A DNA stretch of 64,000 bases from Actinophytocola sp035634895 (GCF_035634895.1 NZ_DASQCC010000230.1:1-64000), one strand, 5' to 3'; shown: positions 1-9,245, counted from the first letter of the stretch. Notes: a model not told the origin generated them from the sequence alone. Numbers and translations: made by a program.

Positions 1-1777
1 CGATGAACTGCTCGCCGTAGCGCATGCCGGCCATGCCGTAGATCTCCGACGACGCGCCCGCGCGGGACGGGTACCGGGCGGCCACCTTCTCGTGGTCGAG
101 GGCGTCCGACGCCAGCGCGAACCGCGGCGCGGTCCAGTGCACGAAGTCCGTGCTGAACGACGTGTACACGGTCCGTGCGCCGTAGGGCGAGCCGGTCGGG
201 TACTGCTTGCTCAGCGCCACGAAGCGGCCGCCGTTCGTCGGGTCCCAGCCGACGTTCACGACGTCGAACCCGGGCAGGACGGTGTTGCCACCGTTGAGAT
301 CGGTCCAGGTGACGCCGTCACGCGAGGCCATCGCCGAGTACAGCCCGTTCTTCGGGTAGAGCGTGTAGTACCGCATGCTCGACGCGTTTCCCGGGTCGTA
401 CCGGGGGTTCTCCGCGATCCCGCCCGGTCCGTGCGCGGAGACCGGGCCGGTGCCGAACCGCGTCCAGTGCACACCGTCGGCGCTGGTCGCGAGGCCCGTC
501 CCGGCGGCGCTGTTGTACCACATCCGGTACGTGCCGTCGGTTTCCCTCAGTACGGCGCCGCCGAACCGCGGGTTGGCGTCCCACGTCCCGCCGCCCAGCA
601 CCACCCCGGTCGCGCCGTCGGTGAGCGACGTGTCGCCTTTGGGCGTGCCCCGGACGACCACGCGGGTCATGCCGGTATAGGACTCCACGCGTTGGTCGCC
701 GATGAACAGCACGCTCCCGGTGCCGACCGCCTCGGCGTACCGACTGTCCACACTGGATCGAAGGGTCACGTCGTCCCACACCGTGGTGCCGGTGTCCGCG
801 TTCTCGCTGTAGAGCCGCAGCGTCACCGAGGTCGCGTCCGACGGCGCCGTCTTCGACACGGTCAGCCGCCGCCAACCGGAGCCGGCCGTGACGTCCACGT
901 GCGCCTTGTACGGGTCCGAGGAGGACCCGTCGGCCTTGCGGTACTCCAGGTACAGCGAGCCGGTGAGCCCGCTGGTGAGCTGGTACCAGGCGGTCGCGGT
1001 GAGCGTCTCGCCGCCCGTCACGGGAATCGCCTTGCTCAGTGCCGTCACGCCGGTAGTGCCGCTGCCGTCCACCATGCGCAGCGCGCGGTCGCCGGTGTGG
1101 ACCGGGGACGAGACGAGCTGCGCGCTGCCGGTGACGCTCCACGGCGAGGGCAGCGGCGAGTCGTGCAGGTCCTCGAACGAGCTGTTGGGCACCTTGCGTG
1201 CCGGCGGCGGCGCCGAGTCGAGCGTGACGTCGTCCCACACGGTGGTGCCGAGCGCGGACTCCTTGCTGTAGACGAGAACCGTCGCGGTCGTGGCGTCGTC
1301 CGGCGCGACCGCGCCGACGGTGAGGGCCTGCCAGCCGGTCGCGCCGGTGACGTCGGTGGCCACCACGGCCCCGTCGATGCGGGAGCCGTCGGGGCGCCAG
1401 TACTCCAGGTACAGGGACCCGGCAGTTTGGTCGACACGTTGCGCGAAGGCGTGCGCGGTGAGCGTCTCACCCGGGACGACCGCGACGGGCCGGCTGCGGA
1501 CCGACACGCTGCCGCCGGTGCCGGCGGAGGTGTCGGTGACCTTCAACGCCGCCGACCCGCCGTGCACCGGGCCGGCGGTGACCATCGCGGTGCCACCGGA
1601 TCCCGTGACGTCCCACTGGCTCACGGCCGACGCGGAGGCCTCGAAGCCGGCGTTGGCCACGAGCCGGGCAGCGGTCCAGTCGGCCAGGGGCCGGACGGAG
1701 GGCTCGGCCGGCGAGATGAGGACACCGGCCACCAGACCACCGGCCAGCGCGGATCCGAGCAAACGAGATCGTCCCAT
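1..1777 (-). CDS. secreted propeller-fold protein with two carbohydrate-binding-like modules (3' end cut by window)
   Basis: The reading frame is open from ATG at 1777 to the left edge, about 592 codons, so the C-terminus is missing. A GAGGAG ribosome site lies just upstream. The N-terminus is a short basic/hydrophobic signal sequence ending near residue 25. Two homologous modules of about 140 residues follow (roughly 35-170 and 172-312). Each begins with N-x-x-F-E and ends with T-x-V-W-D-D-V-T-L, as in CBM4/9-like jelly rolls. After about residue 325 comes a repetitive region with YRMWYNS, SADGVHWTRF and SRDGVTWTDL motifs, typical of five-bladed GH43/GH32-like propellers. The same propeller type recurs in the protein at 17069-19051. 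Function is probably extracellular glycan binding or hydrolysis; catalytic residues and substrate cannot be assigned. Confidence 0.8.
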   Translation of the reverse strand, partial: MGRSRLLGSALAGGLVAGVLISPAEPSVRPLADWTAARLVANAGFEASASAVSQWDVTGSGGTAMVTAGPVHGGSAALKVTDTSAGTGGSVSVRSRPVAVVPGETLTAHAFAQRVDQTAGSLYLEYWRPDGSRIDGAVVATDVTGATGWQALTVGAVAPDDATTATVLVYSKESALGTTVWDDVTLDSAPPPARKVPNSSFEDLHDSPLPSPWSVTGSAQLVSSPVHTGDRALRMVDGSGTTGVTALSKAIPVTGGETLTATAWYQLTSGLTGSLYLEYRKADGSSSDPYKAHVDVTAGSGWRRLTVSKTAPSDATSVTLRLYSENADTGTTVWDDVTLRSSVDSRYAEAVGTGSVLFIGDQRVESYTGMTRVVVRGTPKGDTSLTDGATGVVLGGGTWDANPRFGGAVLRETDGTYRMWYNSAAGTGLATSADGVHWTRFGTGPVSAHGPGGIAENPRYDPGNASSMRYYTLYPKNGLYSAMASRDGVTWTDLNGGNTVLPGFDVVNVGWDPTNGGRFVALSKQYPTGSPYGARTVYTSFSTDFVHWTAPRFALASDALDHEKVAARYPSRAGASSEIYGMAGMRYGEQFI

Positions 1778-1865
1778 GTCCACTCCTCACTCACGAGTGC
1801 GGCATGACGTTAGGGCCGGCGGGCCGGACGCCGGAAGCCATTGCCCCCCAGGCGAAATAGTTGCC

Positions 1866-2813
1866 TCATTCGGCCAGCAGCGCGCGCCCCTGTGGCGTGA
1901 GCGAGTGGAGCACCGACTGGCCGGCGCGGCAGCTGCTGACCAACCCGGCCGACCGCAGCACCGACACCTGCCGGCTCGCGGTCGGCGGCGTGGCCCCGAT
2001 CCGCGTGGCCAGGTCCTTGGTGTTGCACGGGCTCTCCCGGATCGCCGCCAGCACCCGCGACCTGGTCGGGCCGACCAGGTCGGACAGTGGTCGGCGCGCG
2101 TTAGCCGAGACCGGCAGGGCACGCCGGATCGGGTAGACGAGCGTCGGGGCCAACGTGTCGTCGCGGAACGTCGTCGGTGCTCCCCAGCAGAAGAACGACG
2201 GCACCAGCAGCAGGCCGCGGCCGTCCAGCCGCAGCTCACGGGCCACCGGATAGGCCAGCTCCAGCACCGGGTACGCCCACCGCGCGGTCGGGTGCAGCTC
2301 CCGCAGCAGGCGCTCCACTCCCCCGCTCGCGAGCAGCGACGCCTGGAGCTCGCGTTGCCGCGCCACGGCCGTCCGCACTCGCGGCCAGTAAGGCGCCAGG
2401 CAGGCCGCGAAGTACCGGCCGGCGGCGTCACCGAGCAGGCGCAGCACGTCCGGCCGGCCGTCGGCGAGGCCCGCGGTCCAGGACGGCGGCGGCCGCTCGG
2501 CGGCGAGCACCGCCAGGTCCGTGCGCAGCCGCCGTTTCGGCGTGCTCGTCAGCGTCGCCAGCCCCGCGGCCAGGGACGTGCCGTTCGGGGTGAGGAAGTC
2601 GGCGTAGTAGCCGGCCGCCGGCACCAGGTCGGTGAGCAGCCGCGTGCCCGCCGGCACCTCGACCGGAACCGACCGCCACCAGTCCGCGAAGAAGGGCCCG
2701 CCGTCGCGTCTTCGCAGGCGGTGCAGGCTCAGCACCAGCTCCCACATCGGCAGCGGGGCGGCGCTCAGCCTGGTTCTCGCCAGGTCGTCGGGCGTGAAGA
2801 CGATCCTCAGCAC
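1866..2813 (-). CDS. ArsR-type winged-helix transcriptional regulator (DUF5937-like N-terminus)
   Basis: This 315-residue protein has an N-terminal domain starting V-L-R-I-V-F-T-P-D-D-L-A-R-T, the usual opening of large actinobacterial ArsR-like regulators. A C-terminal winged helix follows (about 235-315: LVGPTRSRVLAAIRES, then TPPTASRQVSVLRSAGLV). I chose the GTG at 2813 because homologues begin at VLRI; an ATG at 2921 would add 36 residues without family support and would overlap the promoter/operator at 2915-2943. No metal-binding cysteine motif is apparent, so a metal sensor is unlikely. It lies downstream of the catabolic operon and upstream of the secreted propeller gene. Confidence 0.8.
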   Translation of the reverse strand: MLRIVFTPDDLARTRLSAAPLPMWELVLSLHRLRRRDGGPFFADWWRSVPVEVPAGTRLLTDLVPAAGYYADFLTPNGTSLAAGLATLTSTPKRRLRTDLAVLAAERPPPSWTAGLADGRPDVLRLLGDAAGRYFAACLAPYWPRVRTAVARQRELQASLLASGGVERLLRELHPTARWAYPVLELAYPVARELRLDGRGLLLVPSFFCWGAPTTFRDDTLAPTLVYPIRRALPVSANARRPLSDLVGPTRSRVLAAIRESPCNTKDLATRIGATPPTASRQVSVLRSAGLVSSCRAGQSVLHSLTPQGRALLAE

Positions 2814-2914
2814 GGCACCCCCACGGCTGGTCAGGGACGGGTGGCCCGCGCGAGGGTGCCGCCACGGCCGGCGGCCTGGACCAACCGGCGGGCGTTCGGA
2901 ACACGCATGGGTCG

Positions 2915-2943
2915 AGCACACGTGAAACGGCGTTCCATGTCAA
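2915..2943 (-). promoter_or_regulatory. promoter with IclR/KdgR-type operator upstream of the ArsR gene
   Basis: On the minus strand, TTGACA (2943-2938) overlaps the stop codon of the upstream PLP-enzyme gene. It is followed by exactly 17 nt, then TGTGCT (2920-2915). The spacer begins with the palindrome TGGAACGCCGTTTCA (2937-2923). Its other strand, TGAAACGGCGTTCCA, is identical to the operator at 17013-17027, and both sit in the same place relative to a TTGACA. The -10 element is weak. Function is inferred from symmetry, position and recurrence. Confidence 0.55.
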
Positions 2944-4019
2944 TAGCGCGCGGAGATCGGCCACTCGTCGAGCACCGTCGTGCCGCGCACGGCATGGGCG
3001 TGGCTCCACATGTTCGTGGTGCCACAGGCGTGGTTCGGCACCACGCGGACGACGTCGCCGACCGCGAACCCGCCGTCGTGGCACAGGAATCCGTGTTCCT
3101 CGTTGGCCTCGGCGAAGGTGACGTCGGGCAACGGCTCGCCGCCGGGGCCGACGACGACGCCGACGGAGCCCGCCGCGGCGACCGCGTCGGAGCTCATCGC
3201 CTTGACGCCGGCGTCGATGATCGCCCGCCCGTCGCGCTGGACCGAGACGACCCGCGCGAGCACGGTCAGCGCGCACCGGTCGATGGTGGTGCTGCCCAGC
3301 CGCACCTGGTTGGCGTCGTAGTACACGTACGTCCCTGGCCGGGCCTCGGTGACGCCCGCGACGAACGGCGCCGACGTGGCGCCGGGCGTCGACCCGACCG
3401 ACACGACGTCGACGGTGTGGCCCGCGGCCCGCAGCGCGGCGGCGACGGCCACGAGCCGCTCCCCCGCCGCGGTGCCCGCCTTCTCCAGCGCCGGCCGGTC
3501 CGGGGACGCCGCGAGGTGGCCCTCGTGGGTCAGCACGCCACGCAGCCGCAACCCGGGCAGGGCGGCGAGCTCCGCGGCCGTCCCGGCGGCCCGCTCCGGT
3601 TCCACGCCCAGCCGCGCGTGCCCGGTGTTCACCTCCAGCAGGAACGGGACCGTCACCCCGGCCGCGGCCGCCGCGGCGGACAGCGGGCGCGCCGCCTCGA
3701 CCGAGTCGAGCGTGACCGTCAGCCCCGGGGTCGCGACGGCGAGCGCCACCCGGCCGGGACCAACCGGAACGTTGGCCCACAACAGGTTCCGCACGCCTCG
3801 GCCACTCAGCCACGCCACCTCGGCGGGGGTCGAGCAGGTCACCCCGGCGGCACCCGCGGCGAGCTGCCTGCGGACGACCTCCCAGCACTTGGACGTCTTC
3901 ACGTGTGGCCGCAACGCCACCCCGGAGCCGGCGAACGACGCCGCCATGGCCGCGACGTTGGCGTCCAGGCGGTCGACGTCGACCAGCAGTGCCGGGGTGG
4001 CCAGCTCGCGCAGGTCCAT
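2940..4019 (-). CDS. D-threonine aldolase / 3-hydroxy-D-aspartate aldolase-like PLP enzyme
   Basis: A 359-residue fold-type III PLP protein with an alanine-racemase-like barrel. The PLP lysine is in the RPHVKTSK motif near residue 40. A C-terminal PNHACGTTNMW segment matches the divalent-metal site of metal-activated D-threonine/3-hydroxy-D-aspartate aldolases. The family cleaves beta-hydroxy-D-amino acids to glycine and an aldehyde; the exact substrate here is unknown. Its ATG (4019) shares one base with the stop of the amidohydrolase gene (TGATG), so the two are translationally coupled. With the D-aminoacylase two genes upstream, it suggests that a D-configured amino acid is a pathway intermediate. 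Confidence 0.82.
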   Translation of the reverse strand: MDLRELATPALLVDVDRLDANVAAMAASFAGSGVALRPHVKTSKCWEVVRRQLAAGAAGVTCSTPAEVAWLSGRGVRNLLWANVPVGPGRVALAVATPGLTVTLDSVEAARPLSAAAAAAGVTVPFLLEVNTGHARLGVEPERAAGTAAELAALPGLRLRGVLTHEGHLAASPDRPALEKAGTAAGERLVAVAAALRAAGHTVDVVSVGSTPGATSAPFVAGVTEARPGTYVYYDANQVRLGSTTIDRCALTVLARVVSVQRDGRAIIDAGVKAMSSDAVAAAGSVGVVVGPGGEPLPDVTFAEANEEHGFLCHDGGFAVGDVVRVVPNHACGTTNMWSHAHAVRGTTVLDEWPISARY

Positions 4020-4855
4020 CAGGCCAGCCCCAATGCCGCGCGTGGGTCGCCGTCCACCAGCCACTCGACGGTCTCGGGCCGGACCGCGGGGTAGCCGGAC
4101 GGCCGCATGGTGGCCAGCTCCCGCAGCCCGGTCACCGCCTCGGCCGGTGTCCACATCGGATAGTCGGAGCCGAACAGCAGCTTCGGCACGACGTCCCACT
4201 CCTGGGCACGCACCAGCGCGAGGAACCCGTCGAGCGGGCGGGCCCACGCGGCCGACACGTCGCCGAACACGTTGCGGTTCTTGCGGAGCACGACGATCGT
4301 CTCGCGCTGCCACGGATGCCCGAGGTGCGCGATGATCTGCCGCAGGCCCGGGTGCCGCCGCGCCACGTCGTCGACCAGCAGCGGCTCGGACAGGTCCAGG
4401 CGGCCCTCGGGGCTGGGGGTGGCGCCCATGTGCCACAGCACGATCAGGCCCGCCTCGGTGGCGGCGCGGAAGAACGGGTCGTGGGCGGGGTCGCGCGGGT
4501 CGAAGTGCGCGAGCACCGGGTACAGCTTGATCCCGCCGAGGCCGCGGGCGATGCCGTCGGCGAGCTGGTCCAGCACGTCGGCGTCGGACAGGTCCAGCGC
4601 CATGAAACCGACCGTGTTCGTGGCCGTCTCGGCGCAGAACCTCTCGACGAACTCGTTCGGGGTGATCACCCCGGCGCGGGTCGCCCGCATGCCGAACACG
4701 AACGCGAGGTCGACGCCGGCCGCCGCCATCGCCTCGTCGTACTGCGCCGGCGTGTTGTCCGGGTAGTCCGTGCCGTAGACCGGCCGCCAGTTCCGGTGCC
4801 ACTCGCAGCCCCAGTGCGCGCTGAGGTGACAGTGGGTGTGCACGTCGATCAGCAT
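4019..4855 (-). CDS. amidohydrolase (ACMSD / amidohydrolase_2 type)
   Basis: A 278-residue TIM-barrel metal hydrolase. Visible landmarks are the N-terminal DVHTHCHLS metal motif, HMGATPSPEG mid-protein, IIAHLGHPW, and a C-terminal LLFGSDYPMWTP carrying the catalytic Asp. This order is typical of the ACMSD/2-pyrone-dicarboxylate hydrolase branch, which performs non-oxidative decarboxylation or C-C or lactone hydrolysis. The start ATG at 4855 lies 7 nt inside the end of the D-aminoacylase gene, and the stop overlaps the next start. Substrate is unassigned; it probably processes the acid or acyl part released by neighbouring enzymes. Confidence 0.82.
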   Translation of the reverse strand: MLIDVHTHCHLSAHWGCEWHRNWRPVYGTDYPDNTPAQYDEAMAAAGVDLAFVFGMRATRAGVITPNEFVERFCAETATNTVGFMALDLSDADVLDQLADGIARGLGGIKLYPVLAHFDPRDPAHDPFFRAATEAGLIVLWHMGATPSPEGRLDLSEPLLVDDVARRHPGLRQIIAHLGHPWQRETIVVLRKNRNVFGDVSAAWARPLDGFLALVRAQEWDVVPKLLFGSDYPMWTPAEAVTGLRELATMRPSGYPAVRPETVEWLVDGDPRAALGLA

Positions 4856-6405
4856 GCGGCTCCTCGGAGTACTCGGCCGGCCCGCGTGCCGGTGTGCCCG
4901 CCGCCGTCGACGGCGACCGCGCCGTTCACGAGGACCAGGTCGATGCCGGCGGCGAAGGAGTGCGGGGCGGTGAACGTCGCCGTGTCGGCGAGCCGGGCCG
5001 GGTCGAACACGACGACGTCCGCCGGCGCGCCGGCGGACAGGACGCCGCGGTCGGTGAGCCCGACCCGCGCGGCGGGCGCGGACGTGCAGCGGCGGATGGC
5101 GTCGGGCAGGTCCGCGGCGTACCGGGTCAGGTAGCGGGGGAAGCAGCCGTAGCTGCGTGGGTGCGGCACGCCGGCGCCGGTGACGCCGTCCGGGTCGAGC
5201 GCCTGCCCGTCCGAGGCGACGACGGCGCTCGGATGCGCGAGGACCGTCCGCAGGTCGTCGTCGCTGCGGCCGCCGGCGGTCATCATCACGCCGGCGCCGA
5301 GCGAGGCGAGCAGATCGAGAGCGGCCTCGTCGCCACCCAGCTCCGCGACGGTGCGGCCCAGCGCGGGCACCGGCCTGGCCGTCCAGCTGATGGTGATCTC
5401 GTCCCAGGTGGTGGGACGCGTCCGCCACTCGGCACGGATGCGCGCACGCACGTCCTGGTCGAGGAGGCGGGACGGCCACGCGTCGGCGCCGCCCTCCTGT
5501 GCCCAGGCCGGCAGGAGCTGGGCCAGTGGCGCGTTGCCGTGCAGGTACGGGTAGATGTCGACGCCGACCGAGCAGCCGTCCGCGTTGGCCGCGTCGACCA
5601 GGTCGAGCGCGTGCCGCACCGCGCCCCAGTTTCGCCTGCCCACCGCGGCGAGGTGCGAGATCTGCGTGCGGCACCCCGTCCGGCGGGCGACCGAGACCGC
5701 CTGGGTGACCGAGTCGACCAAGCCGTCGTCGTAGCTGCGCACGTGCCACGCGAAGACCTTGCCGGCCGCCGCCGTGACCTCGGCCAGCGCGACCAGCTCG
5801 TCGTCGGCCACGAACGGCAGCGGCGCGTAGACCAGGCCGGTCGACAGCCCGACCGCGCCCGCGTCCAACGCGTCACGCAGCAGCCCGCGCATCGTGTCCA
5901 GCTCGGCCGCGGTGGCGGGGGTGTCGCCGAACCCGCACACCCGCGCGTGCAGCGGCAGGTGACCGGCCAGCGCCGCCACGTTCACGCCCGGCCCGGCCGC
6001 GGCGACCGCGTCGAGGTAGCCCGCCAGGTCCGACCACGTCCAGGCCACGGACGGGTCCAGGTCGAGGTAGCCGACGGCCGCGCGCAGGTCGTGCTCCGCC
6101 GGCGCCGCGACGCCGAGCCCGCAGTTGCCGACCACCTCGGTGGTGACGCCCTGGCGCACCTTGCTGAGCGCACGCGGGTCGGACAGCAGCGTCAGGTCGG
6201 AGTGGGTGTGGATGTCGACGAACCCGGGGCAGACGACCCGGCCGGACACGTCGACGTGCGGGACGTCCGGGGGCACGGCGTCGCCGACGGCCGCGATCCG
6301 GCCGTCCCGCACCAGGACCGAGGCGTACCGGCCGGGCGTGCCGGTGCCGTCGACGACCAGCCCCCCGGTCAACGCGAGACCTGGATCGCGGCTCCGTGTC
6401 GTCAT
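4849..6405 (-). CDS. D-aminoacylase (N-acyl-D-amino-acid deacylase) family amidohydrolase
   Basis: A 518-residue member of the D-aminoacylase branch of amidohydrolase_3. Signatures in order are VVDGTGTPGR, the DIHTHSDLT metal motif, VVGNCGLGVAAPA with the branch-specific cysteine ligand, GAVGLSTGLVYAP, HVRSYDDG, and ASDG followed by HPRSYGCFPR. The family hydrolyses N-acyl-D-amino acids to the free D-amino acid, and some relatives open D-hydantoins or D-lactams. It lies directly downstream of the IclR gene (19-nt gap) and overlaps the amidohydrolase. Its presence beside an oligopeptide-type importer suggests uptake of an acylated D-amino-acid compound. Confidence 0.85.
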   Translation of the reverse strand: MTTRSRDPGLALTGGLVVDGTGTPGRYASVLVRDGRIAAVGDAVPPDVPHVDVSGRVVCPGFVDIHTHSDLTLLSDPRALSKVRQGVTTEVVGNCGLGVAAPAEHDLRAAVGYLDLDPSVAWTWSDLAGYLDAVAAAGPGVNVAALAGHLPLHARVCGFGDTPATAAELDTMRGLLRDALDAGAVGLSTGLVYAPLPFVADDELVALAEVTAAAGKVFAWHVRSYDDGLVDSVTQAVSVARRTGCRTQISHLAAVGRRNWGAVRHALDLVDAANADGCSVGVDIYPYLHGNAPLAQLLPAWAQEGGADAWPSRLLDQDVRARIRAEWRTRPTTWDEITISWTARPVPALGRTVAELGGDEAALDLLASLGAGVMMTAGGRSDDDLRTVLAHPSAVVASDGQALDPDGVTGAGVPHPRSYGCFPRYLTRYAADLPDAIRRCTSAPAARVGLTDRGVLSAGAPADVVVFDPARLADTATFTAPHSFAAGIDLVLVNGAVAVDGGGHTGTRAGRVLRGAAC

Positions 6406-6424
6406 GGTCGAACGGTTCCCCGGG

Positions 6425-7276
6425 TCACGCGCCGGCCGACCGCAGCGACCGGTGCACGATCCGCAACGCCGTCGTGAAGTCCGGGTCGACCGCCATCTTC
6501 TCGACCACCTCGGCCAGTGCCGCGACGTACTCGTGCTGCTTGGTGGTGCCGAACTCGCCGGCCGGCCCGGACACCGACAGCGCGGCCAGGCAGTCCCCGC
6601 CGACCCGTACCGGCACCGCGACGCACCGCAGGCCGCTGCTGCGCTCGTTGTCGTCGAGCGCGTAGCCGCGGCGGGTGGTCCTGCGCAGGTCGCGGTACAG
6701 GTCCTCGATGGACGTGATGGTGTGCTCGGTGAACGCCGCGAACGGCTCGGCCGGCACGGTGCGCGCCACCTGCTCCTCGGTCAGGCCGGACAGCAGGACC
6801 TTGCCCAGCCCGGTGCAGTACGTGTGGTCGCGGGAGCCGAGCGCGGTGGTGAACCGCAGCGGCCGGTCCGGCTCCGCGACGCCGATGTGCAGCACCTGGT
6901 CGCCGTCGAGCACGCCGAGGTTCGCGGTCTGCCCGGTGCCGGCGGCGACCGGCCTGAGGTACTCCTGCGCCACGACCGTGAGATCCAGTGTGGACACGTA
7001 CGAGCTGGCGAGCCGGTGCACCTTGTGGCCGAGCCGGTAGGACGGCCGCTCGTCGATGCGGACGATGTACTCCATCTCGGTCAGCACGGCCAGCAGGCGC
7101 ACGAGGGTGCTCTTGGGCAACGCCGTGGCGTCGCTGAAGTCGCTGAGTGTCAACGGTTCCGACGCCGCGGCCAGCATCTCGAGCAGCGCGAGGCCACGGG
7201 CGAGCGCGTTGGCGTGGTAGTTCGCCGACGCGGGTTTCGAGTCGTCGACCGACACCTGTCGGGTCGTACGGGCCAT
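6425..7276 (-). CDS. IclR-family transcriptional regulator
   Basis: A 283-residue protein with an N-terminal winged helix (about 20-85: NALARGLALLEMLA, TALPKSTLVRLLAVL) and a GAF-like IclR effector domain (about 90-265). The effector domain includes YCTGLGKVLLSGL and RGYALDDNERSSGLRCVAVPV, typical of the family. ATG 7276 overlaps the OppF stop as TGATG; an in-frame GTG at 7279 is the alternative. AGGAG lies at a suitable distance. IclR proteins bind short palindromes such as the KdgR site TGAAACA-n-TGTTTCA. Four related palindromes lie at promoters in this island, so this is the best candidate regulator for them; that link is inferred. Confidence 0.9.
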   Translation of the reverse strand: MARTTRQVSVDDSKPASANYHANALARGLALLEMLAAASEPLTLSDFSDATALPKSTLVRLLAVLTEMEYIVRIDERPSYRLGHKVHRLASSYVSTLDLTVVAQEYLRPVAAGTGQTANLGVLDGDQVLHIGVAEPDRPLRFTTALGSRDHTYCTGLGKVLLSGLTEEQVARTVPAEPFAAFTEHTITSIEDLYRDLRRTTRRGYALDDNERSSGLRCVAVPVRVGGDCLAALSVSGPAGEFGTTKQHEYVAALAEVVEKMAVDPDFTTALRIVHRSLRSAGA

Positions 7277-8265
7277 CACACGCTCCTAGGTGGAGTGACT
7301 TCGGGGAAGTGGCACGCACTCGGGTGCCCGACGCCGAGCCGGTCGGCGAGCGCGGGCGCCTCCTGCGCGCAGACATCCTGCGCCTTCCAGCACCGCGTCC
7401 GGAAGCGACACCCGCTCGGCGGGTTGCTCGGGCTCGGCACGTCACCGGTCAGGGTGATCCGCTCCCGGCCCGCCCTGCCCACCGGGTCGGGCACTGGGAT
7501 CGCGGAGAGCAGGGCCTGCGTGTACGGGTGGGTCGGGCGCGTGAAGATGTCCGCCCGCGTGCCGGTCTCCACGATGCCGCCGAGGTACATCACGGCGACG
7601 CGGTGGGAGATGTGCCGGACCACCGACAGGTTGTGGGAGATGAACAGGTACGCGAGGCCGAGCCGCTGCTGCAGTGCGCGGAGCTGGTTGATCACCTGTG
7701 CCTGGACGCTGACGTCCAGCGCGCTGACCGGCTCGTCCAGCACGATCAGCTTCGGGTCCAGTGCGAGCGCCCTGGCGAGCCCGACGCGCTGGCGCTGCCC
7801 GCCGGAGAACTCGTGTGCGTAGCGGCGTGCGTGCTCGGGGCGCAGGCCGACCATGTCGAGCAGCTCCGTGACACGGTCGGAACCGCCGTCCCGGTAGCGC
7901 CCCTGCACGCGGAGTGGTTCGGCGATGATGTCGTGGACGGTCATCCGCGGGCTCAGCGAGGCGTAGGGGTCCTGGAACATGATCTGGATGTCCCGCCGCC
8001 GCGGGCGCAACTGCTTCTGGGACAGGGTGGACAGGTCGTCCCCGTCGAACTCGATGCGGCCCGCGGTCGGCTCCATCAGCCGGACGAGCAGCCGGCCGGT
8101 GGTGGACTTCCCGCAGCCCGACTCCCCCACCAGCGACAGCGTCTCGCCGGCGTCCAGTTCGAGGTCCACGCCGTCGACGGCCCGGAGGTGGCCGACCGTG
8201 CGGCGCAGGACTCCCCTGCGGATGGGGAAGTGCTTGGACAGGCCCTCGACCCTGAGAAGAGTCAC
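7276..8265 (-). CDS. oligopeptide/glycopeptide ABC importer ATPase (OppF/DppF type)
   Basis: A 329-residue ABC ATPase with Walker A GESGCGKSTT, signature FSGGQRQRVGLARAL and Walker B LIVLDEPVSALD. The C-terminal extension (GCRFRTRCWKAQDVC) carries the cysteine-rich oligo/dipeptide ABC C-terminal motif. The GTG at 8265 overlaps the OppD stop (GTGA) and follows GAGGAGGT; the longer upstream extension has no family support. It pairs with OppD as the heterodimeric motor of the importer. Substrate specificity comes from the lipoprotein at 11165-12751. Confidence 0.92.
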   Translation of the reverse strand: MTLLRVEGLSKHFPIRRGVLRRTVGHLRAVDGVDLELDAGETLSLVGESGCGKSTTGRLLVRLMEPTAGRIEFDGDDLSTLSQKQLRPRRRDIQIMFQDPYASLSPRMTVHDIIAEPLRVQGRYRDGGSDRVTELLDMVGLRPEHARRYAHEFSGGQRQRVGLARALALDPKLIVLDEPVSALDVSVQAQVINQLRALQQRLGLAYLFISHNLSVVRHISHRVAVMYLGGIVETGTRADIFTRPTHPYTQALLSAIPVPDPVGRAGRERITLTGDVPSPSNPPSGCRFRTRCWKAQDVCAQEAPALADRLGVGHPSACHFPEVTPPRSV

Positions 8266-9245
8266 GGGCCCACCTCCTCGGCGTAGTGACAGGCACTCTG
8301 GCGGCCGTCCCCCACCTCGCGTAGTTCGGGGCGGTCCGTCACGCAGCGGTCCCGCGCCAGCGGGCAGCGTGGGTGGAACGGGCACCCGGCCGGCGGGGCG
8401 ATCATGTTCGGCGGGTTGCCGGGGATGGCGTACAGCTCGTCCGTCGCGGTGTCCACTCTGGGCAGGCTCTTCAGCAGCCCCACCGTGTAGGGGTGCCTCG
8501 GCGACGCGAACAGGTCCTCGACCGTGGCGGTCTCGGCCACCCGGCCCGCGTACATGACCACCACCCGGTCGGCCAGCTCGGCGACCACGCCCAGGTCGTG
8601 GGTGATCAGGACGGTCGCGGCGCCGGACTCGCGCTGTGCCTTGCGGACCAGCTCCAGCACCTGTGCCTGGATCGTCACGTCGAGAGCGGTGGTCGGCTCG
8701 TCGGCGATGATCAGGTCCGGGTCGTTGGCGATGGCCATCGCGATCATCGCGCGCTGCCGCATGCCGCCGGAGAACTCGTGCGGGTACTGCCTGGCCCGCT
8801 GTTCGGCGTCCGGCACGCCCACGAGCCGCAGCAGCTCGACGGCGCGGCGGCGCGCGGCCTTCCGGTCGCGGGTGGACTGGTGCAGGAGCACGGCCTCGGC
8901 GATCTGGTCGCCGATGGTCATCACCGGGTTCAGCGCGGTCATCGGGTCCTGGAAGATCATGCCGACCGGCCCGCCACGGACCTTCCGCAGCTCGGCACGC
9001 GACATGGCCCGCAGGTCGCGGTCGCGGAAGGTCAGCGCGCCGGCGCTCACCCGCGCCGGTGGCTCCCGCAGCAGCCGCAGCACGGACATGGCTGTGACGC
9101 TCTTGCCGGACCCCGACTCCCCCACCACGGCGACGATCTCACCGGGGAACACGTCGAACGAGACTCCGTCGACCGCGTGCACCACCCCGTCGTCGGTCGG
9201 GAAGTCCACCGTCAGGGCGTCGATCCGCAGAAGTGGCTCGGTCAT
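8262..9245 (-). CDS. oligopeptide/glycopeptide ABC importer ATPase (OppD/DppD type)
   Basis: A 327-residue ATPase with Walker A GESGSGKSVTA, signature FSGGMRQRAMIAMAI and Walker B LIIADEPTTALD. The C-terminal motif is PPAGCPFHPRCPLARDRC. The ATG at 9245 overlaps the OppC stop as ATGA; the upstream extension reads into oppC and was not used. It sits between the permease and OppF genes in the usual order. Confidence 0.92.
   Translation of the reverse strand: MTEPLLRIDALTVDFPTDDGVVHAVDGVSFDVFPGEIVAVVGESGSGKSVTAMSVLRLLREPPARVSAGALTFRDRDLRAMSRAELRKVRGGPVGMIFQDPMTALNPVMTIGDQIAEAVLLHQSTRDRKAARRRAVELLRLVGVPDAEQRARQYPHEFSGGMRQRAMIAMAIANDPDLIIADEPTTALDVTIQAQVLELVRKAQRESGAATVLITHDLGVVAELADRVVVMYAGRVAETATVEDLFASPRHPYTVGLLKSLPRVDTATDELYAIPGNPPNMIAPPAGCPFHPRCPLARDRCVTDRPELREVGDGRQSACHYAEEVGP

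Noticed and set aside
92..1807. Long plus-strand frame over the propeller-protein gene
   Set aside because: Antisense shadow caused by high GC; composition is Arg/Ala/Gly-rich with no domain, while the opposite strand encodes a coherent signal peptide and domains.
1290..4094. 934-codon plus-strand frame
   Set aside because: Crosses several minus-strand genes and the operator at 2923-2937; Arg/Pro-rich with no family features.
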